Source: an uncultured Ignavibacteria bacterium
GTDB taxonomy: Bacteria; Bacteroidota; Ignavibacteria; Ignavibacteriales; Melioribacteraceae
Direction of reading: 5' to 3'
Length of the DNA stretch: 16,983 nt
NCBI GenBank assembly: GCA_937930275.1
Contig: CALGLM010000230.1
Coordinates: 1 to 16,983 of the forward strand
A model generated the notes under the pieces. It saw only the letters and a program-made list of their open reading frames with translations. It was not told the origin of the DNA and made no database searches. Position 1 is the first letter of the stretch. Each line of letters starts with the position of its first letter. The position numbers and the translations under genes were made by a program. This document shows, piece by piece, positions 7,521-15,424 of this stretch.

Positions 7521-9923
7521 ATGATTAAGAATAAGTACGGATATTTTAGCGAAGATAACAAAGAATTTATTATTACTGATCCGAGAACTCCGCGTCCTTG
7601 GTTTAACTATATGTGGAATGAGCATTACGGTGGTTTAATTTCGCATACAGGCGGCGGCTTCAGTTACTTAGATTCACCGAGAGATAATAGATTAACGCGC
7701 ATGCGTTATAATTGCCTACCTTGGGATAGACCGGGAAGATATGTTATTGTTAAAGATGTAAATAACGGAAATTATTGGTCTTTAAGCTGGGCACCTACAA
7801 TCAACCTAACCTATGATAAATATGAATGCCGCCACGGACAAGGTTATACCAAAATTATTACCGAAATTAATGATATTAAAGGTGAATTGACTTACTTTGT
7901 TCCACAAGATTGTAATTCTGAAGTCTGGCGAGTTAAATTAACTGATTTATCCGGTAATAACAGAAAATTAGAAGTATATTCTTTTACTGAACTGATGATG
8001 GGAAATGCATTAAACGATATAATAAACCAACCTAATGACAAGCATTTTACCGATATTAAATTTGATGAAAAACTTAACGGACTGATAGCTACACGAAGAT
8101 ATTGGGTATTAAATAAAAAAGTTTCGGTTGCGCAACCTAATATAGCTTGGGGTTATAATATTTTATTTTCCAACACTTTACCAGTTTCGGGATTTGACGG
8201 AAGTTTAGATAACTTTATAGGGAAATGGCGTTCCGAATCAAATCCTGTTAATATCGAAACCGGAAAAATGACAAATACGGAAATAACTGCAGGCGATCCT
8301 GTAGCTGCTTTGCAATCAAAAATTGAATTATCAGCCGGTACTGAAGTAAATTTTGCTACAATAATGACAGTTGTCAAAAAAGAAGACAGTATTGAAGAGT
8401 ATATTGAAAAATACAAGTTAAATAACTTAAATGAAATAGACAAAAAATTTGCTATTCTTAATAATTATTGGAATAATTATTTAGACCATGTAAATTGTAA
8501 TACACCTGATGAAAAATTTAATGCAATGATTAACGTATGGAATCAATATCAAGCGGCCGTAACATTTGATATGGCACGTAACTCAGGTTATTACCACGGA
8601 GGTTTATTATTTGGTACCGGTATGAGAGACCAGTTTCAGGATATTTTGGGAATGGTTATCGTAAACCCACAACGAGTGCGTAACAGGTTATTAAACGCAT
8701 TAAGATTTCAATTCAAAGACGGTTCAACTTTGCACAATTATTTTAAATTAACCGATTGGGGCGAAAAAACTAATCACTCGGATACTCCTTTGTGGGTACC
8801 TTTTGGTATTATTGAATACTTAAATGAAACCGGTGATTTTTCAATTCTTGAAGAAACTGTAAAGTTCTATGATGAGGGTGAAGATTCGGTTTACGAACAT
8901 TTAAAACGAGCAATAAATTTTGCATTATCGGCAACAACTGAACGTGGGTTACCCAAAATAATGAACGGTGATTGGAACGATACACTTGACCATGTTGGAC
9001 CACTCGGTAAAGGAGAAACGGTGTGGGGTGCATTCTTTTTAGCATATGTAATTAAAAAAACTTTTGAATTATTAGAATATAAAAAAGACACCCAAACATT
9101 AGATATTTGGAAAGATGCATACAATAAATTAGAAGATATTACAAATAAATATTGTTGGGATGAGGAATGGTATATAAGAGCATTTAGAGATAACGGTGAA
9201 CCTTTGGGTATAAAATCTCATAAACAAGGTAAAATATTTATTAATGCACAAACTTGGTCTGTTATTTCGGGTCTGGCTACAAAAGAAAGAGCAAATATGG
9301 CATTAGAATCGTGCAAAAAATATTTGCTAACTCCGTATGGTATGCAAATTTGTTATCCGGCTTATAGAGAAGTTGAAGATAACGTAGGATTAATTAGTAG
9401 ATGTGTGCCCGGGAAAAAAGAGAACGGGGCTGTATTTAACCACGCATCATCATGGTTTGTTATGGCTTCAATTATTAATGGTGATATTGAAAGCGGATAC
9501 GATGTTTATTCAAAAATGCTGCCGCTAAATTCATCAAAAAATATTGATAAATATGAAACTGAACCATATGTATTTTCAGAGTATGTTACAAGCCCTGAAC
9601 ACCCAACCGAAAATCAGGCAAGTCACTCGTGGTTAACAGGTACTGCGGTTTGGATGTATAGAATAGGATTAGATTATATTTTGGGATTACAGACATCGCT
9701 AAAAGGGATTACAATTAAACCCAATATCCCTTCTTTATGGGATAAATATACGGTAAAGCGTAAATTTAGGAATAAAACTATAATTCTAAATGTTGAAAAT
9801 CCCAATAAAGTTAACAATACAATAAATCAGATATATGTTAACGGTGTTGAAGTTAAAAATACATTTATTAATCCGGATGATTTTTCGGAAGATTTAATTA
9901 ATATAAAAGTGATTTTAGGTTAA
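7521..9923 (+). CDS. GH94 glycoside phosphorylase (cellobiose/chitobiose phosphorylase family)
   Basis: An 800-residue cytoplasmic enzyme, normal for the family, that should reversibly phosphorolyse a beta-linked disaccharide to an alpha-sugar 1-phosphate and a free sugar. The N-terminus KYGYFSEDNKEFIITDPRTP (5-24), the GGFSYLDSP segment (45-53) and RPGRYVIVKD with YWSLSW (70-90) match GH94. RDQFQDILG (369-377) is typical of the catalytic barrel, and GDWND (483-487) carries the general-acid Asp. NHASSW (640-645) and LTGTAVWMYR (705-714) correspond to phosphate-binding elements of chitobiose-type enzymes. The DRPG...YWSLSW stretch looks closer to N,N'-diacetylchitobiose phosphorylase than to classical cellobiose phosphorylase, but this is pattern memory and donor specificity is not settled. 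It lies between the GH38 homologue (12-base gap) and the amidohydrolase (1-base gap), and the mutase three genes upstream could process its sugar 1-phosphate. Confidence 0.9.
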   Translation: MIKNKYGYFSEDNKEFIITDPRTPRPWFNYMWNEHYGGLISHTGGGFSYLDSPRDNRLTRMRYNCLPWDRPGRYVIVKDVNNGNYWSLSWAPTINLTYDKYECRHGQGYTKIITEINDIKGELTYFVPQDCNSEVWRVKLTDLSGNNRKLEVYSFTELMMGNALNDIINQPNDKHFTDIKFDEKLNGLIATRRYWVLNKKVSVAQPNIAWGYNILFSNTLPVSGFDGSLDNFIGKWRSESNPVNIETGKMTNTEITAGDPVAALQSKIELSAGTEVNFATIMTVVKKEDSIEEYIEKYKLNNLNEIDKKFAILNNYWNNYLDHVNCNTPDEKFNAMINVWNQYQAAVTFDMARNSGYYHGGLLFGTGMRDQFQDILGMVIVNPQRVRNRLLNALRFQFKDGSTLHNYFKLTDWGEKTNHSDTPLWVPFGIIEYLNETGDFSILEETVKFYDEGEDSVYEHLKRAINFALSATTERGLPKIMNGDWNDTLDHVGPLGKGETVWGAFFLAYVIKKTFELLEYKKDTQTLDIWKDAYNKLEDITNKYCWDEEWYIRAFRDNGEPLGIKSHKQGKIFINAQTWSVISGLATKERANMALESCKKYLLTPYGMQICYPAYREVEDNVGLISRCVPGKKENGAVFNHASSWFVMASIINGDIESGYDVYSKMLPLNSSKNIDKYETEPYVFSEYVTSPEHPTENQASHSWLTGTAVWMYRIGLDYILGLQTSLKGITIKPNIPSLWDKYTVKRKFRNKTIILNVENPNKVNNTINQIYVNGVEVKNTFINPDDFSEDLINIKVILG

Positions 9924-9924
9924 A

Positions 9925-10698
9925 ATGGCACAAATATTAAAAATTGGATTGGTTCAATACTCGCCTGTTTGGGAAAACCCTGCAGGCAGTATTAATAAAA
10001 TTGAAGAAATGTTATTAAATAATAATGTTTACTATAATTTATTAATATTTCCCGAACTTTCACTTACCGGATTTACTTTTAATTCAAAAGAATTAGCAGA
10101 AGATATTGACGGCATATCAACAAAATACTTTATTGATTTGGCTATTAGAAAAAATACGGATATTTTAGCCGGCTTAATTGAATTTGATAACGATAAATAT
10201 TATAACTGCTTAATACATATTGATAAAAAAGGATTGATAAGAGCAAAATATAGAAAAATTCACCCATTCAGTTTTGCAGGTGAAGATAAATACTATAGCT
10301 CATCAACCGAGCCAATAATTACAAAAATAGATGATATAAAAATTGGGTTATCCATTTGTTACGATTTAAGATTTCCTGAATTGTACAGATTATATGCAAA
10401 AGATAAACCGGATATTTTAGTTAATATAGCCAATTGGCCCCAAAAAAGAATTGAACACTGGAAATTATTAACAAAAGCTCGTGCATTAGAAAATTTATCT
10501 TTCTTTATCGGAGTAAATAGAGTAGGTACTGATCCGGGAAATGAATATAACGGTTGTAGTACTATTGTTAATCCCCTTGGAGAACTATTAATCAATTACA
10601 GATCAAAAGAAGAAATAATTTATTCTGAAATAGACATAAAATTAATTGAATCTACGAGAAATCAGTTTTCGTTTTTAAATGATATTAAGCTAATTTAG
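9925..10698 (+). CDS. Nitrilase-superfamily carbon-nitrogen hydrolase, omega-amidase-like
   Basis: A 257-residue cytoplasmic amidohydrolase with the Glu-Lys-Cys triad of the nitrilase fold: FPELSLTGF with Glu44, KYRKIHPFSFAGE with Lys111, and ICYDLRFPELYR with Cys145. The KIHPF...GE and CYDLRFPELYR wording is typical of the omega-amidase/YafV-like branch, which hydrolyses small amides such as alpha-ketoglutaramate. Domain order and length are ordinary. The ATG lies one base after the GH94 TAA, so translation is probably coupled. As the last gene of the sugar operon, its substrate is unclear. It may remove an amide from a glycoside aglycone, repair a transamination by-product, or be a housekeeping gene carried in the operon. 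Confidence 0.88.
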   Translation: MAQILKIGLVQYSPVWENPAGSINKIEEMLLNNNVYYNLLIFPELSLTGFTFNSKELAEDIDGISTKYFIDLAIRKNTDILAGLIEFDNDKYYNCLIHIDKKGLIRAKYRKIHPFSFAGEDKYYSSSTEPIITKIDDIKIGLSICYDLRFPELYRLYAKDKPDILVNIANWPQKRIEHWKLLTKARALENLSFFIGVNRVGTDPGNEYNGCSTIVNPLGELLINYRSKEEIIYSEIDIKLIESTRNQFSFLNDIKLI

Positions 10699-10721
10699 TA
10701 TTATTAATTAAATCATTATAT

Positions 10722-10754
10722 AAAAGTAATTTACTCGCAAATTTTGACTTTTTT
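10722..10754 (+). terminator. Possible weak terminator at the end of the sugar operon
   Basis: AAAAGT (10722-10727) can pair with ACTTTT (10747-10752), and inside it AATTT (10728-10732) pairs with AAATT (10739-10743) around ACTCGC. A TTG bulge (10744-10746) interrupts the stem, and a T-run continues to 10754. It lies 24 bases after the last operon gene. The stem is almost all A:T, so termination could be weak and some transcription may reach the receptor gene. Confidence 0.35.
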
Positions 10755-10822
10755 ATAAGTAAAATTTTCCTTATTTTAAAATATTTATTGGATATTTTAT
10801 TCTATTATGATTAGGATTACTT

Positions 10823-13234
10823 ATGAGATTATCAAGACCTTTTGTAATGCAGTTCCTTTCCTTATTACTCATTTTACTTTCGTTATTTAATAATTTTAAT
10901 GCACAACAAAAAAATGTACTAAACGGGTTAGATCCGTCTAAAAAAATATCTCAATACATTTTAGATGTTTGGACGACAGATGACGGTTTACCGCAAAACT
11001 CAATTCAATCTATTATTCAAACTAAAGACGGCTATATTTGGGCTGCTACTCAAGAAGGAATTGTTAGATTTGACGGTATTCAATTTACGGTATTTGATGT
11101 GCGGAACACTCCCGAAATTAAAAATAACTATGTAAATTATCTTTTTGAAGATAGTAGAGGTTATTTATGGATATGCACAAACGGAGGAGGAGTTACAAAA
11201 TACAAAGACGGGATATTTGAATCCTTAAGTACTGAAAAAGGGTTTTCAAGTGATTTTGTTAACAGTATGACTGAAGACAAAAACGGGATTTTATGGTTTG
11301 CAAGTCAGCAAGGACTTGTTAAATATGACGGAAAATCGAGTAAAATTCTCAATACTTCAAACGGTCTTCCAACTAATATTTTAACAAACATCAAAACCTC
11401 ACAGAACGGAAACTTACTAATTTGTACTGACGGCGGCGGCTTTGCAATTTATAACGGTTCAAATTTTCGCATATTCAATCAACAACAAGGTCTTGCTGCA
11501 AATAGTGTTCAAAACTGTTTAGAAGATAACCGAGGTAATATTTGGTTAGCGACTATTGCAGGTTTAAGCAGAATTAGTAACGGTGAAATAACCAATTATA
11601 CTGAATCGGATGGAGTGCCTGCAGGCGGTTTAACCACTTTATATGAAGATAGTAAAGGCACATTATGGTTAGGCGCTACTGTAGGAGGATTGGTTAGATT
11701 TAGAGGCGGTAGTTATGAGGTTTTTGATGCTAAAAAAGGTTTAAGCAACAATTCGGTTTTTTCCTTATTTGAAGATAGAGAAGGAAGTTTATGGATAGGA
11801 ACTAACGGCAACGGAATTGATAGATTAAAAAACGGTAAGTTTGTTTGCTATACTGTTATGGAAGGTTTAAACAGTAATTTTGTATGGTCGGTTACCGAAG
11901 ATAAAAACGGCAGTATTTGGGTAAGTACTAATGATAAAGGATTGAATAAAATTACAAACGGAGTAGTAACTTTATCACTTACAGATAAAGACGGATTATC
12001 ATCTAACAACGTTAGATGTATATTAGCTGATTCCAGAGGTGATGTATGGATTGGAACAAGCGGTGGCGGTTTAATGATTTACTCTCAGGGAAAGGTGAGA
12101 AGATTTGAGCATGATTCTGAATTAGGTAATGAATTTATGAGGGTTTTATACGAAGATTCTAAAGGAAATATTTGGATTGGCACTAACGGAGGCGGTACTT
12201 CTGTTTATTATGCAGATAAAACATTTAAGAGGTTTACTGCCGAAGATGGTCTTACTAACGGATTTCCGAAAGTAATTTTTGAAGATAGTAAAAAACAAAT
12301 TTGGATTGGTACAAATGCCGGTCTGTTTGTATATAACGGCTCGTCTTTTAAACATATAAGCAAAGAGAACGGTTTATCCGGTGATTTGGTTCGCTCAATT
12401 CACGAAGATAGTGAAGGCACAATTTGGGTAGGAACAAGCGGAGACGGTATTACAAGAATAAAGAACAATAAATTCAGCCAAATTTCAACAAAAACAGGTT
12501 TAATAGATGATTTGATTTTTGTTATATTGGAAGATAACCAAGGTTATTTTTGGTTCAGTTGTAATAAAGGCATTTTTAAAGCATCCAAGAAAGAATTGAA
12601 TGAAGTAGCAGACGGAAAACTTGAAAAAGTTAATGCTGTTCCATACGGAAAATCTGACGGAATGAAAAGCACCGAATGTAACGGTGGCTCCTATCCTGCG
12701 GGTTTACGCGCAAGTAACGGAATGCTTTGGTTTCCTACAATGGCAGGCTTTGTTACAATTAACCCAGATAATTTACAAAAAAATCAATATATTCCTCCGG
12801 TTGTAATTGAAGGAATTATGGTTGATGATGAATGGTTTGATTCGTATAAAGAAATTGATATTGATGCAGGTAAATCACGATTTGAATTTCATTTTGCGGG
12901 ATTAAGTTATTTATACCCCAAAAGCGTAAAATTTAAATATATGCTTGAAGGTGTTGATGATGATTGGGTAGATGCAGGTAGTAGAAGAATAGCATATTAT
13001 ACAAATATTTCGCCGGGAAGTCATACTTTTAAAGTAATTGCTTGCAATAATGATGGCGTTTGGAATGAAACAGGGGCAACTCTCGAATTTTATTTTTCTC
13101 CTTATTTTTATCAAACATGGTGGTTTTATACATTGGTTATTATTGCAATCGGTTATGCCGGATACAGAGTTTATGATAATCGTATGAAAAGCATAAAACA
13201 GCGAGAAGAAGAGCTTAAAAAACAATTTGAATAA
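10823..13234 (+). CDS. Membrane sensor: two Reg_prop beta-propellers and Y_Y_Y domain, cut by an in-frame stop
   Basis: An 803-residue membrane sensor. Residues 1-28 form a signal peptide with a hydrophobic run (FLSLLLILLSLF). Residues 45-640 contain repeated G-x-(I/L)-W-(I/V)-(G/A)-T blades of about 42 residues, 14 in all, which fit two seven-bladed propellers. A Y_Y_Y domain follows at about 665-760 (FEFHFAGLSYLYP and YMLEGVDDDWVDAG are diagnostic). A single transmembrane helix lies at about 764-783, then a basic coiled coil ending at TAA 13232-13234. In the two-component and hybrid histidine-kinase families this extracytoplasmic module senses glycans or other ligands. There is no kinase here. 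The same frame stays open past the TAA and runs into HAMP and MCP domains, so this is probably the N-terminal part of a chemoreceptor. The frame has no strong ribosome binding site; the ATG was chosen because it begins the signal peptide. Confidence 0.85.
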   Translation: MRLSRPFVMQFLSLLLILLSLFNNFNAQQKNVLNGLDPSKKISQYILDVWTTDDGLPQNSIQSIIQTKDGYIWAATQEGIVRFDGIQFTVFDVRNTPEIKNNYVNYLFEDSRGYLWICTNGGGVTKYKDGIFESLSTEKGFSSDFVNSMTEDKNGILWFASQQGLVKYDGKSSKILNTSNGLPTNILTNIKTSQNGNLLICTDGGGFAIYNGSNFRIFNQQQGLAANSVQNCLEDNRGNIWLATIAGLSRISNGEITNYTESDGVPAGGLTTLYEDSKGTLWLGATVGGLVRFRGGSYEVFDAKKGLSNNSVFSLFEDREGSLWIGTNGNGIDRLKNGKFVCYTVMEGLNSNFVWSVTEDKNGSIWVSTNDKGLNKITNGVVTLSLTDKDGLSSNNVRCILADSRGDVWIGTSGGGLMIYSQGKVRRFEHDSELGNEFMRVLYEDSKGNIWIGTNGGGTSVYYADKTFKRFTAEDGLTNGFPKVIFEDSKKQIWIGTNAGLFVYNGSSFKHISKENGLSGDLVRSIHEDSEGTIWVGTSGDGITRIKNNKFSQISTKTGLIDDLIFVILEDNQGYFWFSCNKGIFKASKKELNEVADGKLEKVNAVPYGKSDGMKSTECNGGSYPAGLRASNGMLWFPTMAGFVTINPDNLQKNQYIPPVVIEGIMVDDEWFDSYKEIDIDAGKSRFEFHFAGLSYLYPKSVKFKYMLEGVDDDWVDAGSRRIAYYTNISPGSHTFKVIACNNDGVWNETGATLEFYFSPYFYQTWWFYTLVIIAIGYAGYRVYDNRMKSIKQREEELKKQFE
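11039..12733 (+). repeat. Fourteen propeller-blade repeats coding for the sensor domain
   Basis: The blade-marking Trp (Leu in blade 4) falls at residues 73, 116, 158, 199, 241, 282, 324, 366, 409, 451, 494, 535, 577 and 636. The first 13 are spaced 41-43 residues apart, about 126 bases, and only the last step is longer (59). The repeats share the amino-acid pattern ED..G.(L/I)W(I/V)GT..GG but differ in codons, so they are an old tandem expansion and not a recent DNA duplication. Confidence 0.8.
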
Positions 13235-13288
13235 GAGCAGAAAAGTAAAAAACAACTGGAACAAAAAGAGCAACAATTATTAATAGAA
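13232..13288 (+). other. In-frame TAA and 18 open codons joining sensor and MCP halves
   Basis: After TAA at 13232-13234 the same frame continues for 18 sense codons ([18 protein letters not shown]) to the ATG at 13289, then through the whole chemotaxis domain. The peptide on both sides is one charged coiled coil: EEELKKQFE before, EQKSKKQLE after. One substitution (for example CAA, GAA or AAA to TAA) would create the stop. No strong ribosome binding site precedes the ATG at 13289. Confidence 0.75.
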
Positions 13289-14380
13289 ATGGAAAAATCC
13301 AAACAAGCTTTTGCAGTTTTAGACCAAGAAAAAAAATATTTATCCGATAGTGTCGCAATTATGTTAGATGCAATTAATAGATTTTCAAGCGGTGATTTAA
13401 CAATAAATATAAATTCAGATCAAGACGATGACATAGCCAAATTGTTTATGGGGTTTTCTTCTGCTGTAGGTAATGTAAAAGAGATGTTTGAAAAAGTACT
13501 TGAGGTAATAATTCACACTACTGCCGCAACCGAAAAGATACGCGAACAAACTGAACAAGTGGCAGCAGGAACACAAGAACAATCAGCTCAAGCCACAGAA
13601 GTTGTTGCTGCAGTTGAAGAAATGACAGTTAGCGTACAAGAGACAACACGCAATATTCGCTTTGCAGCTGAACAAGCTAAAGTAGCCGGAAATTTTGCTG
13701 CCGAAGGAGGTAAAATTGTTCATGAAACTATTAAAGGAATGAATACCATTGCAAATATTGTTATTAATTCTGCTGAATTAATAAAAAAACTTGGCGAAAG
13801 TAGCAACCAAATCGGTGAAATTGTTCAGGTAATTAATGATATTGCTGATCAAACAAATTTACTTGCCTTAAATGCCGCTATTGAAGCAGCAAGAGCCGGT
13901 GAACAAGGACGAGGATTTGCAGTTGTAGCAGATGAAGTAAGAAAATTAAGTGAAAGAACGGCAAATGCTACTAAAGAGATTGCCGCAAAAATTAAACTAA
14001 TCCAAAATGACACAAATAATGCGGTAAAAGCTATAAAATCAGGAACTGACGAAGTAGAAAAAGGTAAACAGCTTGCTGCTAAGGCTGACGAATCACTCGA
14101 AAAAATTATTGAAGGTGCTCAAAGTATAACTTCAATTATTGAAGATGTTGTTAATGCAAGCGAAATGCAAGCTTCCGCAAGTGTGGAAATCGGTAAAAAT
14201 ATAGAAGCAATTAGCAGCGTCACTTCCGATACGGCTAAATCTGTTCAAGAGATTGTTTATTCAATTGAAGATTTAAGAGTACTTACAAATAACTTACAGG
14301 AATTAGCTTCACAATTTAAAGTGAGCGATGAAAGTTATGAAGAAAGTATTAATGAAATGAGTTTAATTAGAAGAAATTAA
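13289..14380 (+). CDS. HAMP and methyl-accepting chemotaxis signalling domain, probable C-terminal half of the split sensor
   Basis: A 363-residue piece with no membrane segment or ligand domain of its own. A HAMP-like region lies at about 25-75 ([12 protein letters not shown] and [15 protein letters not shown]), followed by the long antiparallel MCP coiled coil. The highly conserved hairpin tip, which binds the kinase CheA and adaptor CheW, is intact: [20 protein letters not shown] and [18 protein letters not shown]. Its methylation helices, rich in Glu, Gln and Ala, also look normal. No C-terminal NWETF-type docking peptide is seen. The protein probably belongs to the upstream propeller sensor, giving a receptor of about 1,185 residues. 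If produced alone it would be a soluble signalling fragment. No other chemotaxis genes are in the window. A hairpin at 14451-14472 follows. Confidence 0.85.
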   Translation: MEKSKQAFAVLDQEKKYLSDSVAIMLDAINRFSSGDLTININSDQDDDIAKLFMGFSSAVGNVKEMFEKVLEVIIHTTAATEKIREQTEQVAAGTQEQSAQATEVVAAVEEMTVSVQETTRNIRFAAEQAKVAGNFAAEGGKIVHETIKGMNTIANIVINSAELIKKLGESSNQIGEIVQVINDIADQTNLLALNAAIEAARAGEQGRGFAVVADEVRKLSERTANATKEIAAKIKLIQNDTNNAVKAIKSGTDEVEKGKQLAAKADESLEKIIEGAQSITSIIEDVVNASEMQASASVEIGKNIEAISSVTSDTAKSVQEIVYSIEDLRVLTNNLQELASQFKVSDESYEESINEMSLIRRN

Positions 14381-14450
14381 ACTTAACCATTGGGAAATAT
14401 TAAATCATTAATTAGAATTTTAGAAATAGTAATTTTTAGTTTTTAACATA

Positions 14451-14472
14451 AGGGGCTTTTAATACAGCCCCT
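14451..14472. terminator. Hairpin between convergent operons, possible shared terminator
   Basis: AGGGGCT (14451-14457) and AGCCCCT (14466-14472) form a perfect seven-pair stem around TTTAATAC. It lies between the receptor stop and the stop of the reverse-strand TPR gene at 14475. The T-tracts on either side are weak, so it may stop transcription from both directions only partly, or act as an RNA-end stabiliser. Confidence 0.55.
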
Positions 14473-14474
14473 AC

Positions 14475-15182
14475 TTATTTACAAAAAACTTTTTCCAAAT
14501 CACCAGCCCTTTCATAACCCAAACTTTTTGCTTTTTTTAAGTCATTACAACCGCCTGAAAAATCAAGTAAACTAAATTTACTTAATGCTCTTTCAAAAAA
14601 ACCTTCGGCAAAAACAGGAGTGTAATTAAGTACCCTATTATAATCCTGTATAGCCTTATCATACTGCTTTAAATTATCGTATGTTACTCCCCTATAAAAA
14701 TAAGTTAACATATCATCTTTATCTTGCTTTAGAATATAATTGAAATCTTTTAACGCTTCTTCATATTTACCAAGCTTATTATATGAATGAGCCCTGTTTG
14801 AGTAAGCCAATAAATTTGAATTTTCAAAACTCAAATACAATGTAAAATCGTTTACAGCACCTAAATAATCACCGCCGTATAGTTTTGAATTTCCCCTATT
14901 AAAAATTGCAGGATAGTATGTCGAATCAATCGTTAATGCAGTATCATAATCCGCTATAGAAAGATTATATTCGCCCAACTCAAAATAAGCGATTCCTCTA
15001 TTATAGTAAGCGTCTGCATCAGTTTTCACTTTATCCAAGTACTTTGTATATTCCTTAACCGAACCCCATAAATCCTTTTTATCAAATTTATTATATGCTT
15101 TTGAAAAGTGAATGTAATAATCCTCTTTTTGGGCAAAAAGCAAACTTGTTAAAAGTGTGAAAAGAAAAATAATCTTTTTCAT
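14475..15182 (-). CDS. Secreted TPR-repeat protein
   Basis: A 235-residue protein with a signal peptide at about 1-17 (MKKIIFLFTLLTSLLFA), cleaved before QKEDYY; no lipobox Cys is seen. Five to six tetratricopeptide repeats follow from about residue 22 to 224, with typical elements such as AYYNRGIAYFELGEYNLSI and YFYRGVTYDNLKQYDKAIQD. The final partial repeat GCNDLKKAKSLG is common in TPR proteins of Bacteroidetes-type bacteria. A periplasmic or envelope protein-binding scaffold is expected; the partner is unknown. Its ATG overlaps the stop of the 77-residue gene by one base, so translation is likely coupled. It is the last gene of the reverse-strand operon. Confidence 0.85.
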   Translation of the reverse strand: MKKIIFLFTLLTSLLFAQKEDYYIHFSKAYNKFDKKDLWGSVKEYTKYLDKVKTDADAYYNRGIAYFELGEYNLSIADYDTALTIDSTYYPAIFNRGNSKLYGGDYLGAVNDFTLYLSFENSNLLAYSNRAHSYNKLGKYEEALKDFNYILKQDKDDMLTYFYRGVTYDNLKQYDKAIQDYNRVLNYTPVFAEGFFERALSKFSLLDFSGGCNDLKKAKSLGYERAGDLEKVFCK

Positions 15183-15415
15183 TATTTATTCTCAAAATGC
15201 TTGTTTAATTTTAGTAATAAGTTAATAACTTTGGTAATAGAAAAGAAAAACAATATTTCTATACCGCCAAAAATAATAATTATATTCCACTTTGTTTTTA
15301 TGTCATAATTTTTTAATCCCAAAACAAAGTCAATAATATAAATTAAAATTAAAAAACTTAAAACCCTTACAGTACCGCTAAATGTTATAGGTAGCGCAAA
15401 CTTATTTTTTTGCAT
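15182..15415 (-). CDS. 77-residue membrane protein with two predicted spans
   Basis: A small protein with hydrophobic segments at about residues 15-33 and 43-61 and a basic C-terminal tail (KLNKHFENK). No family is recognised. The start is supported by an AGAGGA box (15419-15424), four bases before the ATG, which overlaps the end of the upstream gene's stop region. Its TAA shares one base with the ATG of the TPR gene (TAATG). It therefore behaves as a middle gene of the operon and may work in the membrane with the secreted TPR protein. The short length leaves some doubt. Confidence 0.65.
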   Translation of the reverse strand: MQKNKFALPITFSGTVRVLSFLILIYIIDFVLGLKNYDIKTKWNIIIIFGGIEILFFFSITKVINLLLKLNKHFENK

Positions 15416-15418
15416 ATA

Positions 15419-15424
15419 TCCTCT
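15419..15424 (-). promoter_or_regulatory. Strong ribosome binding site for the 77-residue membrane protein
   Basis: Read on the reverse strand, AGAGGA is followed by TAT and then the ATG at 15415. It ends next to the TAA of the phosphodiester glycosidase gene, which fixes the start of the small gene and explains the nine-base gap. Confidence 0.65.

Noticed and set aside
10699..10822. Sigma-70 promoter from TTGACT at 10744 for the receptor gene
   Set aside because: The nearest TATTTT-like -10 lies about 22 bases away, too far, and in such AT-rich DNA the match is not informative.
11039..12733. DNA-level tandem repeat or recent duplication in the propeller region
   Set aside because: The periodicity is at protein level; codons differ between blades, which fits old structural repeats.
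13289..14380. Independent soluble MCP gene starting at 13289
   Set aside because: No good ribosome binding site precedes the ATG, and the frame is continuous with the upstream sensor apart from one stop, so an independent gene is less likely than a split receptor.
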